A stretch of DNA of 33,238 nucleotides, from positions 149,707 through 182,944 of the forward strand of contig QHNH01000016.1 of the NCBI GenBank assembly GCA_003218375.1. The letters are read 5' to 3'. The notes under the pieces are model-generated. The model saw only the letters and a list, made by a program, of their open reading frames with translations, did not search any database and had not been told where the DNA came from. Below, piece by piece: positions 7,545 to 15,118 of this stretch. The translations under genes and the position numbers were made by a program. This stretch comes from Verrucomicrobiota bacterium. GTDB taxonomy: Bacteria; Verrucomicrobiota; Verrucomicrobiia; Chthoniobacterales; UBA10450. Each line of letters opens with the position of its first letter. The first letter of the stretch is position 1.

Positions 7545-8153
7545 TCACCAGTTCTTAATCCATTTCGTTTGGTTCGTGCCCGGTGCACCATCGCCAATAC
7601 TCCATAGATCGAAGGTTGGGTTGAACCCGTTTTTTGTGGGATCGGAAGCCTTCATCGTGGAGTAGGCGTAAGGATTTCCAAATGGATCGCGAATCGAGGT
7701 CACGGCCTGAGTTTGATCTTGGGGACTCAGTTGGGTTGGTTTGAAAGGAAAATATGTCTTCGTCTCTGCTGCTCTGTTGTTGTCTGAATCGCCGCTCAGG
7801 TATTCGTATAACTTCAAGCTTGGCGCTTCGTAATTTGAAAGAGTCGTCGTAGTAACATCAAGGTTGTCGGTCACCCCATCTCGAGGATACACCCCGTTAT
7901 CCGCCTTGTAATTCTCCAGCGCGGCCGAGATCGCCGCGATCTCGGCCTCGGCCCGCGAACGCTTTCCTTTCTTCTGCACGTAACTGGAAGTCGCGAGAAT
8001 GAGTCCCGCCAGAATCAGAATGATCACCATCACGACCAGGAGCTCGACGAGGGTGAACGCGGACGCGGCGCGAAATGACGAATGACGAATGACGAATGAC
8101 GAACATTCCCGTTTCGTCATTCCTTCGTCATTCGTCATTCGGGAATTCGTCAT
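7545..8153 (-). CDS. gspG: Type II secretion GspG-like major pseudopilin
   Basis: The prepilin signature 'SA|FTLVELLVVMVIILILAG' is at residues 31-50: a hydrophobic helix with Glu at mature position 5. 'KGKRSRAEAEIAAISAALENY' and a C-terminal 'DLWSIGDGAPG' typical of GspG follow. The -1 residue is Ala instead of the usual Gly. The only in-frame ATGs (8153, 8138, 8120) lie inside repeat B, so the 21-32 residue leader is encoded by the repeat. ATG 8153 is 14 nt after the gspF stop, suggesting coupling. Mature product about 170 residues. It assembles the pseudopilus powered by the adjacent ATPases. Confidence 0.85.
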   Translation of the reverse strand: MTNSRMTNDEGMTKRECSSFVIRHSSFRAASAFTLVELLVVMVIILILAGLILATSSYVQKKGKRSRAEAEIAAISAALENYKADNGVYPRDGVTDNLDVTTTTLSNYEAPSLKLYEYLSGDSDNNRAAETKTYFPFKPTQLSPQDQTQAVTSIRDPFGNPYAYSTMKASDPTKNGFNPTFDLWSIGDGAPGTNQTKWIKNW

Positions 8154-8157
8154 TTCG
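8071..8157. repeat. Inverted repeat, family B (ATGACGA units), copy 1
   Basis: The left side has four tandem ATGACGA units (8071-8103). The right side (about 8110-8157) is the reverse complement in broken form (TTCGTCATT units). Inverted arrangement gives a long imperfect hairpin. It overlaps the first 26 or so codons of the pseudopilin frame and begins about 10 nt from the gspF stop. The second copy is at 27401-27503, again at the start of a gene. Confidence 0.9.
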
Positions 8158-8167
8158 GCGAAGCCGA

Positions 8168-9460
8168 TCAGCTCTGCTGTTGCAACCCGCTGATGATGCT
8201 GATCAGCGGCATGAAGAGCGCGATGACGATCGTCCCCACCACCACCGCCAGGAACACAATCATGATCGGTTCCAGCAGCGAGGTGATCGCGGCCACGGAA
8301 TTGTCCACCTCGTCGTCGTAGACTTCCGCGATCTTCAACAGCATCTCGGGCAACTGGCCCGTCTCTTCCCCCACGTCGATCATGCTGATCACCATCGGCG
8401 GAAAAGCGCCACTCGTTTCCAGCGGCAACACGATCGATTCGCCTTCCTTCACGCTGTCGTGCACCTGGGAGATGGCGCGCGCGATCACGCTGTTGCCGGC
8501 AGTCTCGCGCGTGATCGTGAGCGCCTGCAAAATCGGCACGCCGCTCGTGACCAGCGTTCCGAGGGTGCGCGAAAAACGCGAGATCGCGGTTTTCCGGATC
8601 AGGTCGCCGAAAAGCGGCGCCCGCAGCTTGATGCGATCGAGCACCGCTCGTCCGCCGCGGGTGCGCGCGGCGATTTTGTAGCCGACGATGATCGCCACCA
8701 CCGCGCCGAGCAGGATCGCCCAATGGTTCTGCATGAATTGGCTGATGCCGATGACGAAAAGCGTGATCCCGGGCAGCGGTTTGTCGCCCAGCATGTCATG
8801 GAAAATCGCCTCGAACCTCGGGACGATGAACACGAGCAGGAACGTCATGATCCCGAGAGCGAGCACGAGCACGATCATCGGATACACCATCGCGGCCACG
8901 ACCTTGTTCTTGATCTTCTGGGCCTTCTCCTGGAATTCGGCGAGACGCGTCAGGACCACTTCAAGCACGCCGCCCAGCTCGCCGGCTTTCACCATGTTGA
9001 CGTAGAGATCGTTGAAGATGCGCGGGTGTTGGGCGAGCCCTTCCGAAAACGTGCTCCCGCCCTGGACGGAGTCCGCGAGTTTGTTGATCGTCCCTTTCAA
9101 CACCGGATCGCGCTCCTGTTTCGCGAGCACGTTCAGGCCGCGGAGCAACGGCAATCCGGCATCGATCAAAGTGGCGAGCTGCCTGGTGAAAATCATTAGC
9201 ACCTTCGGCTTCACCGTCTTTCTCTGGAACAGGACGATGTTCTTGCTGCCGGCCTTCCGCTCCGCGCGCGGGGCCTTGGTTTTTTTTGGGCGCGCCGTTT
9301 TCGTCGCTACCGCAGGCGCGGCGCTCTCTTCATAAACGTGAGTCGGGAAGTAACCGGCCCGGCGCAGCTCGCCGATCGCGTCGTTCGTCGAACCCGCATC
9401 GACCAGCCCGGTCGATTCCTGTCCGCGCGCATCGAGAGCGACGTAAGTATAGCGCGGCAT
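8168..9460 (-). CDS. gspF: Type II secretion / type IV pilus inner-membrane platform protein
   Basis: The polytopic platform protein links the cytoplasmic ATPase to the pseudopilus. It has two GspF domains: 'FTRQLATLIDAGLPLLRGLNVL' (about residues 90-112) and the repeat 'FSRTLGTLVTSGVPILQALTI'. Membrane helices lie near residues 195-222 ('YPMIVLVLALGIMTFLLVFIV'), at 'AILLGAVVAIIVGY', and at the C-terminus ('IMIVFLAVVVGTIVIALFM'). 430 residues, slightly long because of a Lys/Ala-rich insert around residues 48-72. Starts MPRYTYVALDARG, the family start. Third gene of the minus-strand operon; repeat C lies 13 nt upstream of its ATG. Confidence 0.94.
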   Translation of the reverse strand: MPRYTYVALDARGQESTGLVDAGSTNDAIGELRRAGYFPTHVYEESAAPAVATKTARPKKTKAPRAERKAGSKNIVLFQRKTVKPKVLMIFTRQLATLIDAGLPLLRGLNVLAKQERDPVLKGTINKLADSVQGGSTFSEGLAQHPRIFNDLYVNMVKAGELGGVLEVVLTRLAEFQEKAQKIKNKVVAAMVYPMIVLVLALGIMTFLLVFIVPRFEAIFHDMLGDKPLPGITLFVIGISQFMQNHWAILLGAVVAIIVGYKIAARTRGGRAVLDRIKLRAPLFGDLIRKTAISRFSRTLGTLVTSGVPILQALTITRETAGNSVIARAISQVHDSVKEGESIVLPLETSGAFPPMVISMIDVGEETGQLPEMLLKIAEVYDDEVDNSVAAITSLLEPIMIVFLAVVVGTIVIALFMPLISIISGLQQQS

Positions 9461-9473
9461 GGATCGCTACGCT

Positions 9474-9607
9474 AAAGCTCCAAACTCCAACATCCAAGCT
9501 CCAAAGAAACACCAAACTTTAAGAAACTAATCGTAACGTCCTTCGCGTTGTTTGGAGCTTGATGTTTGGAATTTCTCTGGTGCTTGGAGCTTGGAATTTG
9601 GAGCTTC
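9474..9607. repeat. Inverted repeat, family C (copy 2)
   Basis: Units AGCTCCAAA and CCAAGCTCC on the left (9474-9520) are answered by TTTGGAGCTTG, GGTGCTTGGAGC and TTTGGAGCTT on the right (9551-9607). Same composition and layout as 2275-2404. It fills the space between gspF and the downstream-copy gspE, ending about 3 nt from the gspE stop codon. Confidence 0.85.
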
Positions 9608-9609
9608 CG

Positions 9610-11298
9610 TCAGGTGTATTTCAGCACTTCCTCGATCGTCGTGTCGCCGGCGAAAATGCTGCGCAATCCGTCCTGCCGCAGCGTCACCATCCCCAGCTCG
9701 ACGGCTTTTTCTTTCAACGTCACCGTGGGCGCTCGTTCGTTGATCAGTTCCCGCAGCGGATCGGTGATCTTCATCAACTCGTAGATACCTTTGCGACCTT
9801 TGTAACCAGTCTGGTTGCAGGTGTCGCATCCTTTCCCGTAGAAAAAATTCTTCGCGCCGATATCGCGACGGGAAAGACCGAGCTGTTCCAGGAGCGCTTC
9901 ACTCGGCTGATATGTCGCGCGGCATTGCGGACAAATGCTCCGGAGCAGCCGCTGCCCGAGCACAGCTTCGAGCGTGGAAGAAATCAGGAACGGTTCCACG
10001 CCCATGTCGATCAGGCGCGTGATCGCGCCCGGCGCGTCGTTCGTGTGGAGCGTGGTGAAAACGAGATGGCCGGTCAACGATGCCTGGATGGAAATCTGCG
10101 CCGTCTCGAGGTCGCGCGTTTCACCCACCATGATCCGGTCCGGGTCCTGCCGCAGAAAGGCGCGGAGCGCCCGGGCGAAGGTGAGGCCGATCGCTTCGTT
10201 CACCGGCAACTGCACGATCCCTTCCAGATCGTACTCGACCGGCTCCTCCGCCGTCAGCAATTTCGAATCGATCGTGTTGATCCGGCGCAGGCAGGAATAA
10301 AGCGTTGTCGTTTTTCCCGAGCCGGTCGGCCCCGTGACAATGAAGATGCCGTTCGGCCGGTGGATGATTTCGAGAACGTAATCGTAGATGTAATCCGGCA
10401 ACCCGAGCGCTTCGAGATCGAGATTGACGGTCGAACGATCGAGCACGCGCAACACCACGCTCTCGCCGAATTGCGTCGGCAACGTCGAGACACGGAGATC
10501 GACATTCCGCCCGGCGACATTTTTCTGGATGCGCCCGTCCTGCGGCAGCCGGCGCTCGGCGATGTTCATGTTCGCCATCACTTTCACGCGGGAAATAACC
10601 GGCAGCGCGAGGTGTCGCGGCGGCGGCGCCATTTCGTAGAGCGCGCCGTCCACGCGGTAACGGATTTTGAATTCGTTCTCGAACGGCTCGAAGTGGATGT
10701 CGCTCGCCCGGTCCTGGATCGCCTGAAACAAAATCAGGTCGACGAACCGGATAATCGGCGTGGCGTTCGCCTCGGCTTCGACGGCGGATGCGCTTTCGTC
10801 CGTGCCGCGCAACGCCAGCAGCTCGCCGGTTTCGCCGAGCTGCTTGAGGATGTCTTCCATGCTCGAGCTGTCGCTGCCGTAGTAACGCTTGATCCGTTCC
10901 TCGACTTCCTCGGCCGGCGCCACGACGACATGCACGTCTTTGCCGAGCGCGAAATGCAAATCTTCCGCCGCCCGCAGATCGAGCGGATCGACCAGCGCGA
11001 CACTCAGGGTATTATCGCTCACCGCGATCGGCAGTGCGCGATGGAGTCGCGCCAGCCCGCCCGGAATCAGTCGCAATATCTCCGGGGAGATTTCGTTTCC
11101 AGTCAGCTCCACGAAGTCCGTCCCGAGCGCGTCGGCGATGACCTGATAAAAACCGTGGTGATCGACGAACCCGCTATCGATCAACGCCTGCTCGATGTTT
11201 TTCCCGTTGAGCTGCGCCTCCTGCAAAACGTCCTCGACCTGCGCGGGCTGAAGAACCCGCTGCTCGACGAAAATATCAGCGACCTGTTGCGCGTTCAT
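9610..11298 (-). CDS. gspE: GspE/PilB-type secretion ATPase, second copy
   Basis: A hexameric AAA-like motor driving pseudopilus assembly. Order: N-terminal MshEN-like domain to about residue 150; 'ASDIHFEPFENEFKIRYRVDG'; 'IAERRLPQDGRI'; Walker A 'GPTGSGKTTTLY'; 'EEPVEYDLEGI' (Asp box); Walker B 'RIMVGETRDLETA'; 'TLHTNDAPGAITRL'; and a zinc-binding CPQC...CDTC pair. The Walker B has Thr where most members have Ile (GEIRD). I place the start at ATG 11298 (MNAQQVADIF). A GTG at 11319 falls inside repeat D and would add seven repeat-derived residues. Clearly paralogous to the gene at 11446-13152. Confidence 0.93.
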   Translation of the reverse strand: MNAQQVADIFVEQRVLQPAQVEDVLQEAQLNGKNIEQALIDSGFVDHHGFYQVIADALGTDFVELTGNEISPEILRLIPGGLARLHRALPIAVSDNTLSVALVDPLDLRAAEDLHFALGKDVHVVVAPAEEVEERIKRYYGSDSSSMEDILKQLGETGELLALRGTDESASAVEAEANATPIIRFVDLILFQAIQDRASDIHFEPFENEFKIRYRVDGALYEMAPPPRHLALPVISRVKVMANMNIAERRLPQDGRIQKNVAGRNVDLRVSTLPTQFGESVVLRVLDRSTVNLDLEALGLPDYIYDYVLEIIHRPNGIFIVTGPTGSGKTTTLYSCLRRINTIDSKLLTAEEPVEYDLEGIVQLPVNEAIGLTFARALRAFLRQDPDRIMVGETRDLETAQISIQASLTGHLVFTTLHTNDAPGAITRLIDMGVEPFLISSTLEAVLGQRLLRSICPQCRATYQPSEALLEQLGLSRRDIGAKNFFYGKGCDTCNQTGYKGRKGIYELMKITDPLRELINERAPTVTLKEKAVELGMVTLRQDGLRSIFAGDTTIEEVLKYT

Positions 11299-11306
11299 GT
11301 CTTCAT

Positions 11307-11423
11307 CTGGGGAGCGCACGCGCCTCGCGTGCTGGCGAGCGCGCCCTCGCGATCGCGAACTTTTCCGAAGATTGTTTTGGCGAGGGCGCCAAAACCAGCA
11401 CGCGAGGCGCGTGCGCTCCCCAG
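11307..11423. repeat. BIME-like inverted repeat, family D (copy 1)
   Basis: Perfect 29-bp arms at 11307-11335 and 11395-11423 are separated by a GC-rich centre. Each arm contains its own perfect hairpin GCACGCG-cct-CGCGTGC. The centre holds further short palindromes such as GGCGAGGGCGCC. One end is 8 nt from the ATG of the downstream gspE. The element at 29103-29224 has the same plan. Confidence 0.92.
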
Positions 11424-11445
11424 AGCTGGATTCTCCCGCTCTTCT

Positions 11446-13152
11446 TCAATTTACATCTCCCAATGTTATCGAAATCACTTCCTCGGCCGAGGTGAGGCCG
11501 GCGAGAACTTTGCGCACGCCGTCTTCGCGCAACGTCCGCATTCCGAGTTCCCGGGCGCGCTGGCGCAGCATTAGGGTCGAGCGCCGGTTGTTGATCATGT
11601 GCCGGACGTTGTCGTCGATGACGAAAATCTCGAAGATTCCCATCCGGCCTTTGTAACCCGTCTGCCGGCATTCCTCGCAGCCGACCGGTTTCATGACCTG
11701 GGCATCGGCCAGCTGCCCTGGCTCGAGGTTCAACGCGCGCAGGTCCGTCTCGCTCAACTCTCCCGGCTGTTTGCAGTTCGAGCAGAGCCGCCTAACGAGT
11801 CGTTGCGCCATGATCGCCCGCACCGAAGAAGCGACCAGGAACGGCTGGACCCCGATGTCCACCAGGCGCGCCACCGCCGATGGCGCGTCGTTCGTGTGAA
11901 GCGTGCTGAAAACGAGATGGCCGGTGAGGCTCGCGTTCGTCGCGATCGTCGCCGTCTCCAGGTCGCGGATCTCGCCGATCATGATCACGTTCGGCGCCTG
12001 CCGCAGAATCGAGCGGAGCGCGACCGGGAAGGTCATGCCGACGTCGGCGTTCACCTGCACCTGGTTGATGCCATTCATCTGGTACTCGATCGGCTCCTCG
12101 ACCGTGATGATCTTGCGGTCCGGTTTGTTGATGTAGTTCAGGCACGAATAGAGCGTGCTCGTTTTTCCCGAACCGGTCGGACCGGTCACGAGCAGGATGC
12201 CGTCGGGCAGGCGCAGCAAGCGCTCGAACGTCTCCTGGTCGTCGCTGAAAAATCCCAGCTCCGGCAGCCCGAGCATCAGGCTCGATTTGTCGAGCACGCG
12301 CATGACGACGCTCTCGCCGTGGTTCGTCGGGATCGTGGAAACCCGGAGATCGATCGGTTTCCGCGCGATCTTCACCTGGATGCGTCCGTCCTGCGGGAGG
12401 CGCTTTTCCGCGATGCTCATCGAGCCGGTCATGATCTTGAGCCGGCTCACGATGGCGGATTGCAGCCGCTTCGGCGGCGCCTGCATTTCCTGGAGAACGC
12501 CATCGATCCGGAACCGGACCCGGAATTTCTTGTCGAGCGGCTCCAGATGCACGTCGCTGGCGCCGAGCCGATGCGCTTCGATGAGAAGCATCGAGACCAT
12601 CCGGGTGATCGGCGCGTCTGCTTCATCAGCGCCGCCGATGTCGCCGCCCTCGACGATCTCGAGACCGAACTCGACATCGTGCCCGATTTGTTGCGCGAGA
12701 ATGTCCGACGCTTCGTCCGCCGTCCCGTAATATTTTATGAGCGCCTGCCGAATTTTTTCCGGGCTCGCGCAGACCAGCTCGATCTCGCGTTGCAACAGGA
12801 AGCTAAGGCTGTCGATCGTGTCGATATCGAGCGGATCGCTCACCGCCACGATCAACCCGCTCTCGCCGAAACCGACCGGGATGACCTTGAAGCGCCGCGC
12901 GTCTTCCGCGCGAATCTGGTTGATCACGTCCGGCGGAATGACCTTGGCCGCGAGATCGACCCAATCCATGTGGGCCTGTGCCGCCAGGCTGCGCGAGACG
13001 TCGACGTCGGAGACGATCCCGTCCTTGATGAGCAAATCGACGGCGTTGCCGCTGCTGCCGTTCAGCCGCGACCTGGCATTCTCGATCTGGGAACGCGTGA
13101 CGAGTCCCGCGTCCTCGAGAAGTTTCAGCACGTAATCTTCTTTTGCCTGCAT
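11446..13152 (-). CDS. gspE: GspE/PilB-type secretion ATPase, first copy
   Basis: 568 residues. N-terminal MshEN-type domain ('LKLLEDAGLVTRSQIENARS', about 1-150), then 'ASDVHLEPLDKKFRVRFRIDG', Walker A 'GPTGSGKTSTLY' (324-335), Asp box 'VEEPIEYQMNGINQVQV', Walker B 'VIMIGEIRDLETA', His box 'TLHTNDAPSA', and a four-Cys zinc site (CSNC at 457-460, then CEEC). All ATPase residues are intact. It is the first gene of the four-gene minus operon and is divergent from the outer-membrane-type gene at 13317. Two ATPases in a row suggest either a dimeric/hetero-hexameric motor or division of work, which the sequence cannot decide. Confidence 0.94.
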   Translation of the reverse strand: MQAKEDYVLKLLEDAGLVTRSQIENARSRLNGSSGNAVDLLIKDGIVSDVDVSRSLAAQAHMDWVDLAAKVIPPDVINQIRAEDARRFKVIPVGFGESGLIVAVSDPLDIDTIDSLSFLLQREIELVCASPEKIRQALIKYYGTADEASDILAQQIGHDVEFGLEIVEGGDIGGADEADAPITRMVSMLLIEAHRLGASDVHLEPLDKKFRVRFRIDGVLQEMQAPPKRLQSAIVSRLKIMTGSMSIAEKRLPQDGRIQVKIARKPIDLRVSTIPTNHGESVVMRVLDKSSLMLGLPELGFFSDDQETFERLLRLPDGILLVTGPTGSGKTSTLYSCLNYINKPDRKIITVEEPIEYQMNGINQVQVNADVGMTFPVALRSILRQAPNVIMIGEIRDLETATIATNASLTGHLVFSTLHTNDAPSAVARLVDIGVQPFLVASSVRAIMAQRLVRRLCSNCKQPGELSETDLRALNLEPGQLADAQVMKPVGCEECRQTGYKGRMGIFEIFVIDDNVRHMINNRRSTLMLRQRARELGMRTLREDGVRKVLAGLTSAEEVISITLGDVN

Positions 13153-13316
13153 GAAGTTCCGGAAGCTTAGAAAAGTTGTCTCGATTATCCAAGCGCCTTA
13201 ACGGCCGCCAATCTGGAAGTTCCTCAGCCTCCCAGATACATCCCTGCTTTACTGACGCCGCGATTTTGAAGACAAGAAAGCCTGCAGCCGGACTACACGC
13301 GAAAACTAATCCGCCA

Positions 13317-13985
13317 ATGAAAAGAATCATTCCCGTCGCCCTCGTCCTGGCGCTTGTGGCCATTTGCGCCCACTCCGCGCGGGGGACTACAAAGGGCCTC
13401 AGCCAGATCGTGACGCCGGACTTGCAGGCGCCCGGGGATTTCTCGCTGAGTTTTCAGGCCGAAAGTATGAAGATCGGAAACCCGTACCAATTGCAGGGTG
13501 AGCTTGGGCTGACCAAATGGGCGGAGGTGGCGGTCTTCAAGGGATTCAAGCCTAACGAGCTAATTTTCGGGACCGAGTTCGCCTTGATCCAGAAAGAACC
13601 GTTTCTGCTTTCGACCGGTTTCGTGAACTGGTCACCGCACAGTCACGTCGATCCCCAGCCTTACATTGAGGCGGGCTACTGGTCCGAGCATCACAAAGTG
13701 ATCGTGGGCGCCATCCACGCCGGCTATCGCAACGAAGCGATCCTCGGTTACGCCTACGACTTCAACAAAAAATTGCGTGCCCAGGTGGATTTCCAGAGCG
13801 GTTCGGGCAATTCAAGCACGCTCGGGTTTACCTGGAACATTACCGACGACTTCCAGGTGAATCCCGCAGTCTACGTCACCAACGACAAGCCCCACGACAT
13901 TCTTGGCTACGTCGTTTTCACCTACACGTTTCATCTTTGGAACAAAGACAAGGCGCGCGACAACGAAAAAGCCGGAGCGCAATAG
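13317..13985 (+). CDS. Exported outer-membrane-type protein of unknown function
   Basis: The ATG at 13317 begins a signal peptide (MKRIIPVALVLALVAICAHSARG), leaving about 200 mature residues. These show alternating hydrophobic/polar beta-strand character and aromatic residues: 'WAEVAVFKGFKPNELIFGTEF', 'PYIEAGYWSEHH', 'AQVDFQSGSGNSSTLGFTW', and a strand near the end, 'LGYVVFTYTFHLW'. This suggests a small beta-barrel or a beta-rich periplasmic protein. I do not recognise the family. The frame is open upstream to 13176, but the upstream residues look non-coding. No clear Shine-Dalgarno is seen. It converges with the barrel gene at 13996, with only 10 nt between. Confidence 0.75.
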   Translation: MKRIIPVALVLALVAICAHSARGTTKGLSQIVTPDLQAPGDFSLSFQAESMKIGNPYQLQGELGLTKWAEVAVFKGFKPNELIFGTEFALIQKEPFLLSTGFVNWSPHSHVDPQPYIEAGYWSEHHKVIVGAIHAGYRNEAILGYAYDFNKKLRAQVDFQSGSGNSSTLGFTWNITDDFQVNPAVYVTNDKPHDILGYVVFTYTFHLWNKDKARDNEKAGAQ

Positions 13986-13995
13986 CGCCACGTTC

Positions 13996-15069
13996 TCAGA
14001 ACCTCACGCCGAAACTGGCCCGCAGACGATAGTCAGGGACGGCTTGAAGCGCGGTGTTATCGATGGAGACGGGCAACTCGGCGGCGAATTCGGCGCTGAA
14101 TTTGCCGTGAGAAGCGATGAGGCGCGGGCCGAGGAAGACGGAGGTGATGCCAGTGTCTTCGGCGGGCTGGCCGCGAAAGCGATCGACGTCCTTGTGCTCG
14201 CCGGAGCAGGCGAATTGGAGGCCGACGATCGTCTGGCGATTCCGCACGAAGTAGTAGCCGGGCCCGCCGCTCCAGGAGAGATCGTTCGCGAAGTTGTACT
14301 GGTGCGCCCCGTCGCCTCGCAGAGTGAACTGGGTGTCGGCCTGAAAGAAAAACGATTTGTAACGGAGAGAAGTTTGTCCGCCAATGATCGCATCGTAGGA
14401 GCCGGTACCGAGAGTGAGATCGTGGCCGTGAATTCCGCTCTCGGGCGCGCCGGGCACGATGACTTCGTTGAATTCTTCCTTGAGACGGCTGGTGCCGCCG
14501 GTGGGAAATTTTATGCCGCCGATCAGGAGAGCTGACGCGGTGAAGTCGGGATCGTGAACTTCGAAGTGTGGGTTCTTCGGATCACCGACGCTCGCCTGGT
14601 GATGTTCGCCCCCGGTCGTGTGAAAGAGAACGAATTTGCCCAGTAACGAAACGTCGCCGAGGCCTGACTCTGTTCCGCGATCAATCGCGAAACCTTCGGG
14701 GCGCGCGAAGGAGCGATAGATGAACGGCACGTTGACCTGCAGAGCGAACCGCGAATTGAAATTGTACCCCGCGACGAACTGCGTGATCGAGCTGTCGAGA
14801 TATTGGCCCGTCGGGTTGTCCACTTCTTCGCCATTGAACTGAAGCGTGCCGAAGTGAGTGAATTGTTCTGCGATTGCGCCGTAGACATGGTTCAGCCAGT
14901 TTCCGCGCTCGATCGCGGCCGGGGCGGTTTGGCCGAAGGCCGAGACGTTTGCTTCTGCCATCGCGTCGATCTGGGGCGTGTAGCAACCGCAGAGATCGCA
15001 GGCCTGCGCCGCTGACACGGCAGCGGCGAACAAGAGCGCAAACAGCGAGGGTCGAAAAGGACGGGGCAT
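13996..15069 (-). CDS. Outer-membrane beta-barrel, transporter-like, with CxxCxC start
   Basis: The signal peptide (basic MPRPFRPS, core 'LFALLFAAAVSAAQA') is followed at once by 'CDLCGCYTPQ', a CxxCxC cluster at the mature N-terminus. This could bind metal or form disulphides, but does not match a lipobox well. The rest is beta-strand rich ('YNFNSRFALQVNVPFIYR', 'GLGDVSLLGKFVLF', 'SALLIGGIKFPTG', 'TSVFLGPRLIAS') and ends in Phe ('RASFGVRF'), the usual outer-membrane assembly signal. It resembles the phenol-degradation-type transporter barrels in general plan only. 357 residues. Repeat A lies 11 nt upstream of the ATG. Last gene of a minus-strand run that includes a TonB receptor. Confidence 0.75.
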   Translation of the reverse strand: MPRPFRPSLFALLFAAAVSAAQACDLCGCYTPQIDAMAEANVSAFGQTAPAAIERGNWLNHVYGAIAEQFTHFGTLQFNGEEVDNPTGQYLDSSITQFVAGYNFNSRFALQVNVPFIYRSFARPEGFAIDRGTESGLGDVSLLGKFVLFHTTGGEHHQASVGDPKNPHFEVHDPDFTASALLIGGIKFPTGGTSRLKEEFNEVIVPGAPESGIHGHDLTLGTGSYDAIIGGQTSLRYKSFFFQADTQFTLRGDGAHQYNFANDLSWSGGPGYYFVRNRQTIVGLQFACSGEHKDVDRFRGQPAEDTGITSVFLGPRLIASHGKFSAEFAAELPVSIDNTALQAVPDYRLRASFGVRF

Positions 15070-15080
15070 GCGGCGTTACG

Positions 15081-15107
15081 GTAGCGGCGGTGGATGACCG
15101 CCGCTAC
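15081..15107. repeat. Family A repeat, single-hairpin copy
   Basis: GTAGCGGCGGT (15081-15091) and ACCGCCGCTAC (15097-15107) form a perfect 11-bp stem with a 5-nt loop. It has the outer sequence of the long family A copies but only one unit. It ends 11 nt before the ATG of the barrel gene (minus strand) and starts 11 nt after the stop of the propeller gene. Confidence 0.85.
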
Positions 15108-15118
15108 ACGAACGCAAG

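Noticed and set aside
8071-8103. Tandem ATGACGA units considered as a CRISPR or simple tandem repeat
   Set aside because: Units are 7 nt without spacers and have an inverted counterpart, so they are half of an inverted repeat and not a CRISPR array.
9559-11574. A 671-codon open frame on the plus strand across the downstream gspE
   Set aside because: It is the antisense shadow of a clear GspE ATPase in GC-rich sequence; its translation is Arg/Asp-rich with no recognisable domain.
11599-13170. A 523-codon open frame on the plus strand across the upstream gspE
   Set aside because: Same reason: an antisense shadow of an intact ATPase gene.
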